DNA of 64,000 nucleotides, from positions 2,790,001 to 2,854,000 of the forward strand of contig NZ_JAAMPA010000001.1 of NCBI RefSeq assembly GCF_011758655.1, written 5' to 3'. Under the pieces are notes generated by a model. That model did no database searches, had not been told where the DNA came from, and was given only the letters and a program-made list of their open reading frames with translations. The stretch is from Modestobacter marinus (GTDB taxonomy: Bacteria; Actinomycetota; Actinomycetes; Mycobacteriales; Geodermatophilaceae). A program made the position numbers and the translations under genes. Within the stretch, counting starts at the first letter, position 1. Every line of letters starts with the position of its first letter. Shown here piece by piece: positions 31,843 to 40,689 of the stretch.

Positions 31843-33375
31843 TCAGTCGTCGCCGCGGCGGTCGCGCCGGCGCTCCCGCCAGCGTTCGACGGCCTCCTCG
31901 ATCGCCTTCTCGTCCAGCTGGGCGTCCTCGGCCGGGGCGGGCTCGGCCGTCGGCGTCGGGGCGGGTGCGGGAGCCGGCGCCGGCTCGGGGGCGGGCGGCG
32001 GTGGCGGTGGCGGGGCGACCGCGTGGGTGATGGTCACCGCGGCACCGGGCAGCACCTGACCGACCGGGTCCAGCGCGATCACCGAGCCGTCGGCGACGTC
32101 GCCGGTCTGCAGCGGCCGCAGCGTCGCGACCAGACCGCGCTCGACCAGCTCGGCCTGCACTTCCGCGACCGGCCGGCCCACGTAGTCGACCGTCGACAGC
32201 GAGACCAGCTGCACCACCGGGGTGCTCGGGGGCGCCGGCTCGGTGGCGGCGGGGGTCGGCCGGGTGGCGGCCGGCTGGTCCTCGCCGCCGGTGGCGAGCT
32301 GGAGCAGGCCGAAGGTGCTCCCCATGGCGACCAGGAAGGCGAGCAGCGTGGCGACCAGGAACGGCCAGCGGGGACGGCGCTCCTCCTCGGGCTCGTCCTC
32401 GTCCGGGGCGAGCGTGTAGGCCTGGGTCGCCGGGAAGGGCGGCAGCGGCGTCGGGGTGCGCACGGCCGGGCGCTCCGCCGTCCGGAGGGCGGGCATGACC
32501 GCCGTCCGCGGCCCGTCGTCCGGGCCGCCGACGGGCCGGCCGGCGAGCACGTCGTCGATGGCCGCGCGGAAGGCCGCACCGTCGGCGAACCGCTCGGCGG
32601 GGTCCTTGGCGATGGCGCCCTCGATCAGCCGGCGCACGGGTGCCGGGACGTCGTCGGGCAGCGGCGGCGGGACCTCCCGGATCCGCCGGAGCGCCACCTC
32701 CACCGCGTCCCCGCCGTCGAAGCCGCGCCGCCCGGACAGGCACTCGTAGCCGACCAGGCCCAGGGCGTAGACGTCGCTGGCCGGGGTGGCGCGGGCGCCG
32801 GTGGCCTGCTCGGGGGAGAGGTAGTGGGCGGTGCCGACGACCTCGCCGGTGACGGTCAGCGGCACGCTGGTGGCCGACACCGCGACCCCGAAGTCGGTGA
32901 GCTTGGCCCCGCCGTCGTCGGCGAGCAGCACGTTGCCCGGCTTCACGTCCCGGTGGACGACGTCGGCGGCGTGCGCGGCGGCCAGCCCGGCGGCGCACTG
33001 CCGGAGCACCTGCAGGGTGCGCTCCGGTGACAACCGCCCCTCGCGGCGGAGCAGCGCGGCCAGCGACTCACCGCGGACCAGCTCCATCACCAGGTAGGCC
33101 AGGTGCTCACCGCGGGTGCTGACGTCGGGCAGCACCTCGCCGTAGTCGAAGAGCGTGGCGATGTGCGGGTGCACCAGGCCCGCGGAGTGCTGCGCCTCGG
33201 CCCGGAAGCGGGCCAGGAAGGTGGCGTTGGCGGTGTACTCGCTGCGCAGCACCTTCACCGCGACGTCCCGGCCGAGCACGGTGTCGCGGGCCCGCCACAC
33301 CTGGCCCATGCCGCCGGAGGCGATCAGCGTCGACAGCTCGTAGCGCCCCCCGAGGAGCTGACCGGTCGGGTGCAC
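31843..33375 (-). CDS. PASTA-domain serine/threonine protein kinase (copy 1)
   Basis: A 510-residue membrane kinase of the PknB type. The kinase domain (about 10-270) has Lys41 in DVAVKVL, catalytic Asp143 in VVHRDVKPGN and TDFGV. A Pro-rich juxtamembrane region, one membrane helix (about 336-358), a single extracellular PASTA domain (about 385-448), a Pro/Ala linker and a basic tail follow. I prefer the GTG at 33375, because GGAGG lies 8 bases upstream and the protein then begins like its neighbour (MHPTGQLLGGRYEL). A longer start at 33390 is possible. PASTA domains bind peptidoglycan fragments. Confidence 0.88.
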   Translation of the reverse strand: MHPTGQLLGGRYELSTLIASGGMGQVWRARDTVLGRDVAVKVLRSEYTANATFLARFRAEAQHSAGLVHPHIATLFDYGEVLPDVSTRGEHLAYLVMELVRGESLAALLRREGRLSPERTLQVLRQCAAGLAAAHAADVVHRDVKPGNVLLADDGGAKLTDFGVAVSATSVPLTVTGEVVGTAHYLSPEQATGARATPASDVYALGLVGYECLSGRRGFDGGDAVEVALRRIREVPPPLPDDVPAPVRRLIEGAIAKDPAERFADGAAFRAAIDDVLAGRPVGGPDDGPRTAVMPALRTAERPAVRTPTPLPPFPATQAYTLAPDEDEPEEERRPRWPFLVATLLAFLVAMGSTFGLLQLATGGEDQPAATRPTPAATEPAPPSTPVVQLVSLSTVDYVGRPVAEVQAELVERGLVATLRPLQTGDVADGSVIALDPVGQVLPGAAVTITHAVAPPPPPPPAPEPAPAPAPAPTPTAEPAPAEDAQLDEKAIEEAVERWRERRRDRRGDD

Positions 33376-33483
33376 CGGCACATCCTCCACGTCCGGTCGC
33401 GGTGGTGTGGGGCTCGTGGGGCGGGAGTTCCAGCGCTGCGCAACGGGGTGCGATGGACCTCGGTACCGGGGTGCTGTGCCGGC

Positions 33484-35085
33484 TCAGCCGTCGCCGCGGC
33501 CCTGGCCGTCGACGTCGTCGCCCTCGCCCTCACCGCCACCCTCGCCGCCGTTCCCGTTGCCCTGGTTGCCCTGGTCGCCGTTCCCGCCGCCCTCGGTCCC
33601 GTTCCCGCCGCTCTCGTCGGGCTCGTCCTCGTCCTCGTCGCCGTCGTCGTCGGTCGGGGTGGCGGTGGGGGTCGGTGCGGGCGGGGCGGTGGCGTAGGTG
33701 ACGGTGACGACGGTGCCCTCGGCCAGCTCGCCGGCCGGGGTGACGGCGAGGACCGCGCCCTCGTCGGCGTCGGCCGTCTGCCGCGAGACGGCGTCCACCA
33801 CCAGGCCGAGGCCGACCAGGTCGGCCTCGACGTCGCCGATCCGCCGGCCGAGGTAGTCGGCGGCGTCCACCTCGACCAGGACCGGGTCGGGAGTGCTCTC
33901 CTCAGGGGTGCTCGAGGTCGGGGCGGTCTGCTCGGCGCTCGTCGTCGGCGTCGTGGTGGGGGTGGCCGTCCCGTCGTCGCCGAGGAGCTGGAACCCGGCG
34001 ACGGCGAGCGCGGCCGCGAGGAGCACCCCGAGCAGCGGCAGCAGCAGCCGGCGGCGGCGGCCCTCCCGCTCCCGTTCCGGACCGGGCCCGGCGGCACCGG
34101 CGCCGATGCCGCCCACTCCGGCACCGGCGGCGGCCGCCCCGGGGGCCGTCGCGGGCCCGCCGACCGCCGGCATCACCCGCGTGCTCGGCGAGGCCGCGGC
34201 GGTACCGGCCACGGGGAGCAGCGTCGTCCGGTCGGCCGACGGGGCGGCGCGCCCGGCGCGGACGTCGTCGACGGCGGCGCCGAAGGCGGCACCGTCCGGG
34301 AAGCGCTGGGCCGGGTCCTTGACCATGGCGGCCGCGATGAGCCCGCGCACCGGCGCCGGGACGTCGTCCGGCAGGGGCGCGGCGGTGTCCCGGATCTGCA
34401 TCAGCGCGACCTGCACCGAGCTCTCCGCGTCGAAGGCGTGGTGGCCGGCCAGGCACTCGTAGCCGACGATGCCGAGCGCGTAGACGTCGCTGGCCGCGGT
34501 GGCCCGCTCGCCCTGGGCCTGCTCGGGGGAGAGGTAGTGCGGGGTGCCGATGACCGTGCCGGTCTGGGTGAGCGGCACGCTCGAGCCGGTCACGGCGACC
34601 CCGAAGTCGGTGATCTTGACGGTGCCGTCGCTGCCGATCAGCACGTTGCCGGGCTTGACGTCGCGGTGGACGACGCCGGTGGCGTGCGCGGCGGCCAGCC
34701 CGGCGGCGCTCTGCCGCAGCACGTCCAGGGTGCGCTCGGGGCTCAGCCGGCCCTCCCGGCGCAGCAGCGTCGACAGCGACTCACCGCGCACCAGCTCCAG
34801 CACCAGGTAGGCGAGGTGCTCGTCGCGCGGGCCGGCGGGCGGCACCTCGCCGTAGTCGAACAGGGTGGCGATGTTCGGGTGCACCAGGCGCGCGGCGAGC
34901 TGCGCCTCGGCCCGGAAGCGGGCCAGGAACGTGGGGTCGCCGGTGAACTCGCTGCGCAGCACCTTCACCGCGACGTCCCGGTCGAGCACAGTGTCGCGGG
35001 CCTGCCAGACCTGCCCCATGCCGCCGGTGGCGATCAGCGAGGTGAGCTCGTAGCGCCCGCCCAGGAGCTGACCGTCCGGGTGCAT
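33484..35085 (-). CDS. PASTA-domain serine/threonine protein kinase (copy 2)
   Basis: A 533-residue tandem paralogue of the next gene, beginning MHPDGQLLGGRYELTSLIAT. It has Lys41, catalytic Asp142 in VVHRDVKPGN and TDFGV. An Ala/Gly-rich juxtamembrane segment precedes the membrane helix at about 343-367 (LLLPLLGVLLAAALAVAGF). One PASTA domain (about 402-465) is followed by a distinctive acidic and Gly/Asn/Gln-rich extracellular tail (about 480-533). GAGGAG precedes the ATG. The kinase domains are very alike while the outer tails differ, suggesting similar targets but different surface contacts. Confidence 0.9.
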   Translation of the reverse strand: MHPDGQLLGGRYELTSLIATGGMGQVWQARDTVLDRDVAVKVLRSEFTGDPTFLARFRAEAQLAARLVHPNIATLFDYGEVPPAGPRDEHLAYLVLELVRGESLSTLLRREGRLSPERTLDVLRQSAAGLAAAHATGVVHRDVKPGNVLIGSDGTVKITDFGVAVTGSSVPLTQTGTVIGTPHYLSPEQAQGERATAASDVYALGIVGYECLAGHHAFDAESSVQVALMQIRDTAAPLPDDVPAPVRGLIAAAMVKDPAQRFPDGAAFGAAVDDVRAGRAAPSADRTTLLPVAGTAAASPSTRVMPAVGGPATAPGAAAAGAGVGGIGAGAAGPGPEREREGRRRRLLLPLLGVLLAAALAVAGFQLLGDDGTATPTTTPTTSAEQTAPTSSTPEESTPDPVLVEVDAADYLGRRIGDVEADLVGLGLVVDAVSRQTADADEGAVLAVTPAGELAEGTVVTVTYATAPPAPTPTATPTDDDGDEDEDEPDESGGNGTEGGGNGDQGNQGNGNGGEGGGEGEGDDVDGQGRGDG

Positions 35086-35182
35086 GGAGCTCCTCGCTGG
35101 TGCGTCGTCCCTGGTGCGTCGTCCGGGCCGTCCGGACGCCCCATCCCACCAAGCCGGGCCCCCGGTGGCGACCCCGGGCCCC

Positions 35183-35944
35183 TCAGGCGGCCGGGGTCAG
35201 GGGTGCGGCCAGCTCGGCGGCGAGCTCGGTGAAGACCCGGCAGGTGACCTCCAGTTCGCGGCGCAGCGCGCCGATCACCGGGCCCGGGGTGGGGGGCTGC
35301 CCGGCGCGGGCCGCCTCCTCCAGGGTGCTGCAGAGCTCGGCCAGCGGTCCGGCGCCGAGGGTGGCCGCGCTGCCCCGCAGCTTGTGGGCGGTCTCCTCGA
35401 CGGCGACGGCGTCCCCGGCGTGCAGCGCCTCCTCGATGGCGACCAGACCGTCGGGGGCCCAGCCGACGAAGGTGCCCAGCAGCTCGGCGTGCAGCCGGCG
35501 CTCGTCCTCGTCGTCGAGGTCCCACAGGTCCCCGACCTGGTCCCGGACGACCCCGTCGCGCGCGGCGGCGGTGTCCTCCAGGGCGGTGTCGATCGCCGCG
35601 GTCAGGGCGGTCATCGAGACCGGCTTGGCGAGGTAGGCGGCGTTCAGCGCCGCACCGGCGGCCACGTCGCCGGGCAGGGCCCGGCCGCTGAGGAAGATCA
35701 GCGGGAGGTCGGCCCACAGCGGGTCGCGGCGCAGCGACGAGGCGAGGGACAGCCCGCTGCCGCCGGGCATGAACATGTCGGTGATGACGACGTCGGGGGT
35801 GAACACGTGCTCGAGGACGGCGTGCGCCTCCTCCATCGAGCCGGCGCCGCGGACGCGGTGACCGGCCAGGTGCAGACGTGACTCCAGCATCAGACGAGTG
35901 ACGTCCTCGTCCTCCACCACCAGCACCTTGGCCACCTGGGTCAT
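35183..35944 (-). CDS. Response-regulator receiver plus HPt phosphotransfer protein
   Basis: A 253-residue two-domain protein. The receiver (about 5-125) has the acidic pair in VVEDEDVTRLML, phospho-acceptor Asp56 in VITDMFMPG and Lys in AYLAKPVS. The C-terminal HPt domain (about 150-240) carries His187 in AHKLRGSAATLGAGPL. There is no DNA-binding output. It is therefore a phosphorelay intermediate that needs an unlinked hybrid kinase. No histidine kinase gene is adjacent. It lies upstream of the kinase pair on the same strand, separated by 97 bases. Confidence 0.88.
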   Translation of the reverse strand: MTQVAKVLVVEDEDVTRLMLESRLHLAGHRVRGAGSMEEAHAVLEHVFTPDVVITDMFMPGGSGLSLASSLRRDPLWADLPLIFLSGRALPGDVAAGAALNAAYLAKPVSMTALTAAIDTALEDTAAARDGVVRDQVGDLWDLDDEDERRLHAELLGTFVGWAPDGLVAIEEALHAGDAVAVEETAHKLRGSAATLGAGPLAELCSTLEEAARAGQPPTPGPVIGALRRELEVTCRVFTELAAELAAPLTPAA

Positions 35945-36041
35945 CCGCTCTGTCCGACTCGAGGCAGTGCGGGCGCACTGCTCGTGCGGGTGAGATCGGC
36001 CCCCGGTGGCAGGAGCAGCAGCCGGGGCGGGGGAGTTCACC

Positions 36042-36073
36042 CCAAGGGGGCTGGTCGACCCCGGCCCCCTTGG
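36042..36073 (-). terminator. Terminator of the ABC transporter operon
   Basis: A 10-bp perfect stem (36042-36051 with 36064-36073), extendable by three pairs including a wobble, begins 2 bases past the ATPase stop on the minus strand. Confidence 0.7.
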
Positions 36074-36075
36074 CC

Positions 36076-36861
36076 TCAGACCGGGGCGGGTGCCGCGTGC
36101 ACCAGGTCGGCGATCTCGCGCTTCACCGCGTTGAAGGCCGGGCTGGTGACGTCGCGGTCGGCGAGGTCGACCGGCACGATCCGGCGGATGGAGCCGGGCA
36201 CGCCGTGCGAGGCACCGCCGGTCATCACCACGACCCGGTCGGCGAGGTAGACCGCCTCCTCGATCGAGTGGGTCACGAAGACGACCGTCGTCCGGGTGTC
36301 GACGTGGATGCGCTTGAGCTCGGCCTGCAGGTCGGCCCGGGTGAGCGCGTCCAGCGCGCCGAACGGCTCGTCCATCAGCAGCAGCGACGGGTCGTTGGCC
36401 AGCACCCGGGCGATCGCCACCCGCTGCTGCATGCCGCCGGACAGCTGGGCGGGGTACTTCGCGGCGAACCGGGTCAGCCCGACGGCGGCGATGAACCGGT
36501 CGGTGACCGCGGCGACCTCGGCCTTGGGCAGCTTCTTGCGGGACGGGCCGTAGGCGACGTTCTCCCGCACCGACAGCCAGGGGAACAGGCCGTAGTCCTG
36601 GAAGACGACGCCGCGGTCGGGGCCGGGGCCGGTGACCGGCGTCCCGCCCACCTCGACGACGCCGGCGCTGGGCCGTTCGAAGCCGGCCAGGATGCGCAGC
36701 AGCGTGCTCTTGCCGCAGCCGCTGGCGCCCACGACGGCGACGAACTCGCCGGAGGCGATGGTCAGGTCGACGTCGGCCATGGCGGCGACCCCGCCGGCGT
36801 AGACCTTGCTGAGGCCGCTGATCCGCACATCGGCGGTGCGGCCGGCGGTGAGGTGCTCCAT
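36076..36861 (-). CDS. ABC transporter ATP-binding protein, nitrate/sulfonate/taurine type
   Basis: A 261-residue SsuB/TauB-like ATPase. Walker A is GASGCGKST, the Q-loop is VVFQDYGLFPWLSVRENVAY, the signature is LSGGMQQR, Walker B is LLLMDEPFGALD and the H-loop is VFVTHSIEEAV. It forms an operon with the permease (9-base gap) and the upstream lipoprotein. Together they import a small organic anion or amine of the sulfonate, taurine, nitrate or thiamine-precursor class. The exact substrate is unknown. Confidence 0.92.
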   Translation of the reverse strand: MEHLTAGRTADVRISGLSKVYAGGVAAMADVDLTIASGEFVAVVGASGCGKSTLLRILAGFERPSAGVVEVGGTPVTGPGPDRGVVFQDYGLFPWLSVRENVAYGPSRKKLPKAEVAAVTDRFIAAVGLTRFAAKYPAQLSGGMQQRVAIARVLANDPSLLLMDEPFGALDALTRADLQAELKRIHVDTRTTVVFVTHSIEEAVYLADRVVVMTGGASHGVPGSIRRIVPVDLADRDVTSPAFNAVKREIADLVHAAPAPV

Positions 36862-36870
36862 GGTCGGCTC

Positions 36871-37746
36871 CTACTTGATCAGCGGGCGGTCGCGGAACAG
36901 GACGCGGAAGAAGAGCGTCAGCAACCGGTCGGAGAGGAAGCCGGCGACGGCGATGCAGATCATCCCGACGACGATCTGGTCGGTCTGCACCACGTCGCGG
37001 GCCAGGAAGATGGTCGAGCCCAGCCCGGTCGGGACGCCGGTGGTCTCGCTGAGCACGAGGATCACCCAGGCCAGGCCGAGGCCGACCCGCATGCCGTTGA
37101 CGATCGCCGGTGCCGCGGCGGGCAGCACCACCCGCAGCAGCGTGCCGACGCCGGAGGTGCCCAGCATCCGGGCGGCCTCCAGCAGCCGTTCGGGCACCTG
37201 CCGCGCGCCGCTGATGGTGCCCAGCACGATCGGGAAGAAGGCGGACAGGGTGATCAGGAAGATCGAGGCCTGGTCGCCGTAGCCGATGAGCAGCGCGACC
37301 AGCGGCACCCAGGCGGTGGCCGGGATCGGCCGGAACAGGTTGATCATCGGGTCGAACAGCGAGTTCGCCGTGCGGAACCGGCCCATCAGCACGCCGAGCG
37401 GGACGGCGATCAGGGTGGCCAAGGCGAATCCGGAGACGACCCGTAGCGCGCTGGCCGGGAGGTCCTCCCAGAGCAGGCTGCTGAAGGCGTCGTCCCGGGT
37501 GCCGGCGACGTAGTTGGCCAGCCCCGCGGCGACGTCGGCGGGGTAGGGGAGGAAGCCCATCCGGATGCCCAGCGGCAGCTCCCACTCCTGCGCCCGGCCG
37601 AGGTGCCACAGCAGCAGGAACAGCAGCGGGACGGGCAGGCCGAGCAGCACGGTGCGCAGCCGGCCACGGCCTCGCCGCGGCCGGGTGCCGGGCACCGTGG
37701 GGGCGGCGGCGGCGACCGGGACGGTGGCGACGTCGGTGGTGGTCAT
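36871..37746 (-). CDS. ABC transporter permease, nitrate/sulfonate/taurine type
   Basis: A 291-residue permease with about six membrane helices after a basic, Ala/Pro-rich N-terminus (TRPRRGRGRLRTVLLGLPVP). The coupling motif region reads LLEAARMLGTSGVGTLLRVV, the EAA loop that docks on the ATPase. The start is ATG 37746 with a GGAGGAGAGGA ribosome site. Part of that site falls in an inverted repeat (37758-37776). It is the middle gene of a three-gene operon. Confidence 0.9.
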   Translation of the reverse strand: MTTTDVATVPVAAAAPTVPGTRPRRGRGRLRTVLLGLPVPLLFLLLWHLGRAQEWELPLGIRMGFLPYPADVAAGLANYVAGTRDDAFSSLLWEDLPASALRVVSGFALATLIAVPLGVLMGRFRTANSLFDPMINLFRPIPATAWVPLVALLIGYGDQASIFLITLSAFFPIVLGTISGARQVPERLLEAARMLGTSGVGTLLRVVLPAAAPAIVNGMRVGLGLAWVILVLSETTGVPTGLGSTIFLARDVVQTDQIVVGMICIAVAGFLSDRLLTLFFRVLFRDRPLIK

Positions 37747-37757
37747 GGGGGTCCTCT

Positions 37758-37805
37758 CCTCCCGCAGGGCGGGAGGGGCGCCGGCGCGTGGTGCGCCGGC
37801 GCCCC
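37758..37805 (-). promoter_or_regulatory. Paired hairpins between the substrate-binding-protein and permease genes
   Basis: A 13-bp perfect stem with a 5-base loop (37775-37787 with 37793-37805) and an 8-bp stem with a 3-base loop (37758-37765 with 37769-37776) share two bases, so both cannot form fully at once. The smaller one covers the GGAGG of the permease ribosome site. They may lower permease expression relative to the binding protein. Inferred. Confidence 0.5.
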
Positions 37806-37811
37806 AGGGGC

Positions 37812-38783
37812 TCAGGCGGACGGGGCGAAGGAGGTGTCGACGAGGTCGGCGGCGGTGGGGGCGGTGTCGATGACCCCGAGGGAGACCATCGCGTCGGCCA
37901 GGGCCTCGACCTGGGTCTGGTACTCCTCGCTGAGGTCGGCGCGCAGCCAGAAGTTGTCCAGCGCCGACTCGAACACGCCCTGGTCGCCACCGAACTCCGC
38001 GACCATCTCCGGCAGCCACTCGTCGACGTTGTCGGCCATGTACTCGGTGGTCTCCGCGTGGGTGTCGACGACCTGCTGCACCAGCTCCGGGTCCTCCTCG
38101 ACCAGCGCGCCCGTGGTGGTCAGGCCGAGGTTCACCCGCCCGATCGGGGTCGCGTAGGGGTCGGTGAGCTCGGTGGCGCCGGCCGCGGTGGCGAGGGAGA
38201 CGGCGATCTCGGTGCCGAAGAAGGCGTCGATCGAGCCGCTGCCCAGCGCCGAGGCCATCTCCGGCGGCGGGACGGCGATCAGGTCCACGCTGCTCGGGTC
38301 GATGCCGTTCTCCTCCAGGATCAGCCGCATCGCGATCTCCGGGGCGCTGCCCTGGATGTAGCCGACGGTCTTCCCCGCCAGGTCGGCGACGGTCTCGACG
38401 CCCTCGCCGCCGATGAACCCGAAGCCGCCGTCGGCCGCGGAGGCGACCAGGGTGATGTCGCGGCCCTGGGCGACGGAGGCGATGGTCGCGACGACGCCGG
38501 TGATCGCGAAGTCGACGTCGCCGGAGATGACCGCATCGGTCAGCGACGGCGCGGTGTCCAGGACGACGACCTCGAACTCCACCCCCTCGGGGGCGTACTC
38601 CTCGTAGAGGAACGGCGCGTAGAAGTGCGGCTGACCGCGCAGCGTGCCGATCGTGACGGTCTGGGTGCCCCCGTCGTCGCTGCCGCTGGCCTCGGCGGAG
38701 TCGGACGAGCAGGCAGCCAGCGCCAGGACGGTGGTGGCTGCGACGGTGCCGGCGACGGCGCGCCGGACGAGCTGGGGGCTCAT
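37812..38783 (-). CDS. ABC transporter substrate-binding lipoprotein (SsuA/NMT1-like)
   Basis: A 323-residue periplasmic-type binding protein with a lipoprotein signal. The sequence RRAVAGTVAATTVLALAAC puts the lipobox Cys at about residue 25. The mature protein has the two-lobed NMT1/SsuA pattern (TVTIGTLRGQPHFYAPFLYE, VYIQGSAPEI-like hinge, DAFFGTEIAVSLATAAGA). It is the first gene of the operon and is predicted to capture a sulfonate, taurine, nitrate or pyrimidine-like ligand outside the membrane. Substrate unknown. Confidence 0.88.
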   Translation of the reverse strand: MSPQLVRRAVAGTVAATTVLALAACSSDSAEASGSDDGGTQTVTIGTLRGQPHFYAPFLYEEYAPEGVEFEVVVLDTAPSLTDAVISGDVDFAITGVVATIASVAQGRDITLVASAADGGFGFIGGEGVETVADLAGKTVGYIQGSAPEIAMRLILEENGIDPSSVDLIAVPPPEMASALGSGSIDAFFGTEIAVSLATAAGATELTDPYATPIGRVNLGLTTTGALVEEDPELVQQVVDTHAETTEYMADNVDEWLPEMVAEFGGDQGVFESALDNFWLRADLSEEYQTQVEALADAMVSLGVIDTAPTAADLVDTSFAPSA

Positions 38784-39025
38784 GGGTCTCCTCGGGGACG
38801 GGCGTGGCCGGCCGCCGGACGCGGGGCGGCGGGCGGGCGAGGAGCGCGCGGTGCGTCCTCGGGGGAGACCTCACCTCCCGCGTGTGCGGCAGCGGTGTCG
38901 GCGACGTGACGGCGCCGTTAAGCGGTGTCCCGGTGATCGGAGATGTGTCACAGTCGCTGACCGGTACCGGGTCGGTCGCAGGCGACCGATACCTCCTCTG
39001 GTCGTTCTGCGAGAGGAATCCCCGG

Positions 39026-40552
39026 ATGAGGTCCCGCCCCCGTTCTGCCGGTGATCGATTGGCCGTGCTGGCCGGCGCCCGGCTCGATCTGCTGCGGGTC
39101 GCCCCCGGCGCCCGGTCCAAGTACGTCGCCCTCGGTGGCGTGCTGCTCAGCACCGGTGCGCTGGCCGCGCTGTCGATGGCGTTCGCCGTTCACATGGCGC
39201 TGGGCGCCTGGTGGTCGGTCGCCGTCCTGATCGGTCTCGGCTGGGGGCTGGTGATCCTCAACCTGGACCGGATGCTGCTGGTCGGGATGGGCCACGACTC
39301 GTCCTGGTGGCGCAACCTCGGGCTGGCCGTGCCGCGGCTGGCGCTGGCCGTCGTCCTCGGCACGGTCATCTCCACGCCGCTGACGCTGCAGGTGTTCAGC
39401 AAGGAGGTCGACGCCACGATCGTGACGCTGCAGGCCGAGGCCGCCGAGCAGTTCACCGACGAGCTGGACGCCGACGCCCGGTACGCGCAGATCCCGGTGC
39501 TCACCCGGTCGATCGCCGAGGACCAGGCCGTCGTGGCCAGCGGCGGCGCGACCGATCCCAACGCCGACCCGCGGGTGGGCGCGGCGCAGGCGGAGCGGGA
39601 CAGCAAGAAGGCCGCGTACGACGCGGCGTCGGGCCGGTACGACGAGCTGCAGGCCAAGGCGCAGTGCGAGCTCGACGGCACCTGCGGGTCCGGCGCCCGG
39701 GGCCAGGGCGACGCCTACTTCGCCGCGGCGGCGGCGGCCGGGCAGCAGGCGGCGGTGCGGGACGCCGCCAAGGCCGAGCTGGACGCCGCCGAGGCGGCGC
39801 TGCAGCAGACCCGCACCACGGCCGAGTCCGACGCCGTCGGTGCCGCGGCCCGCAGCGTGGCGCTGGCCAAGGCCGCGCTGGTGACCGACCAGGCCGAGCT
39901 GGCCCGGCTGAGCGACGCGCGCCGGGCCGAGCAGGCCGCGTTCGACGCGGAGAACGGCCAGAGCGACGGCATCCTGGCCCGGCTGGAGGCGATCGACCGG
40001 CTGTCGGAGGAGCGCCCGATGGCGGGGGTGGCCCACGTGATGCTGTTCCTGCTGTTCCTGAGCGTGGAGATCCTCCCGGTGCTGATGAAGGCGCTGCTCA
40101 ACCTCGCCCCGCCGACCGCCTACGACCGGCTCGTGAAGGTGCGCGACGACGAGGAGGTCGAGGCGGAGGAGATCCGGCGCGACGGCCGCCAGCGGGCGCA
40201 GCAGGCGCGGGCCGACCTGATCGTGGCGGCCGAGACCGACCGGATCGCGCGGGAGATCCTGGACCGCGACCTCGCCGCCCGCGAGGAGGCCGCCCGCGCC
40301 GCCGAGCGCAAGGCCCGGCGCAAGGAGGCCCGCTCGCTGCGCGGCCTGCTGCGGCGGCTGACGCCCGGCCGCGGCACCCCCGAGCCGGCGGTCTTCGAGC
40401 CGGCCCTGGAGCCGGTCGAGCCGACGCTGGACACCGGCGAGCTCGAGGCGATGATGGCCGCGCCGTCGGGCGTCAGCCTGTACGGGACGTCGACCGTCCC
40501 GGCGCCCCGGCCGGCCGCCGAGCTGCTGCAGCCGGTGACCGAGGACCGCTGA
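39026..40552 (+). CDS. DUF4407 membrane protein with a long coiled-coil insert
   Basis: A 508-residue protein. Two to three membrane helices lie in the first 130 residues (YVALGGVLLSTGALAALSMA, WWSVAVLIGLGWGLVILNLD, LALAVVLGTVISTPLTLQVF). An Ala/Glu/Gln-rich helical, partly coiled-coil external region follows (about 135-330), with a Cys pair in CELDGTCGSG. Another helix (VMLFLLFLSVEILPVLMKAL) precedes a highly charged cytoplasmic coiled coil. This is the DUF4407 layout, of unknown function. The start is ATG 39026 with GAGAGGA upstream. It is divergent from the ABC operon with a 242-base gap. Confidence 0.87.
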   Translation: MRSRPRSAGDRLAVLAGARLDLLRVAPGARSKYVALGGVLLSTGALAALSMAFAVHMALGAWWSVAVLIGLGWGLVILNLDRMLLVGMGHDSSWWRNLGLAVPRLALAVVLGTVISTPLTLQVFSKEVDATIVTLQAEAAEQFTDELDADARYAQIPVLTRSIAEDQAVVASGGATDPNADPRVGAAQAERDSKKAAYDAASGRYDELQAKAQCELDGTCGSGARGQGDAYFAAAAAAGQQAAVRDAAKAELDAAEAALQQTRTTAESDAVGAAARSVALAKAALVTDQAELARLSDARRAEQAAFDAENGQSDGILARLEAIDRLSEERPMAGVAHVMLFLLFLSVEILPVLMKALLNLAPPTAYDRLVKVRDDEEVEAEEIRRDGRQRAQQARADLIVAAETDRIAREILDRDLAAREEAARAAERKARRKEARSLRGLLRRLTPGRGTPEPAVFEPALEPVEPTLDTGELEAMMAAPSGVSLYGTSTVPAPRPAAELLQPVTEDR

Positions 40553-40571
40553 CCCATGTTCTGAAGCAGGG

Positions 40572-40627
40572 GACGATCGAGGGGTGCGACCCAGGACCAC
40601 AGTCCTGGGTCGCACCCCTCGGTCGTC
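40572..40627. terminator. Very long bidirectional terminator hairpin
   Basis: A 26-bp stem (40572-40597 with 40602-40627) with a single wobble position has a CACA loop. It lies 19 bases after the DUF4407 stop and 62 bases before the minus-strand gene's stop. It marks the boundary between core-like DNA and the lower-GC gene that follows. Confidence 0.85.
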
Positions 40628-40689
40628 TTGTCGGCGTGACGGTGACATGCCAGCGAGCACGGCCGAGGTGACTCGGAGGAGCCACTGCC

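Noticed and set aside
36042-36073. An attachment site suggested by the inverted repeat near 36050
   Set aside because: It is a simple hairpin just past the ABC operon stop with no tRNA or integrase nearby; a terminator explains it.
40628-40689. Target-site duplication or att-like direct repeats flanking the lower-GC gene
   Set aside because: No matching repeats were seen between 40628-40689 and 42397-42619, so the mode of insertion cannot be stated.
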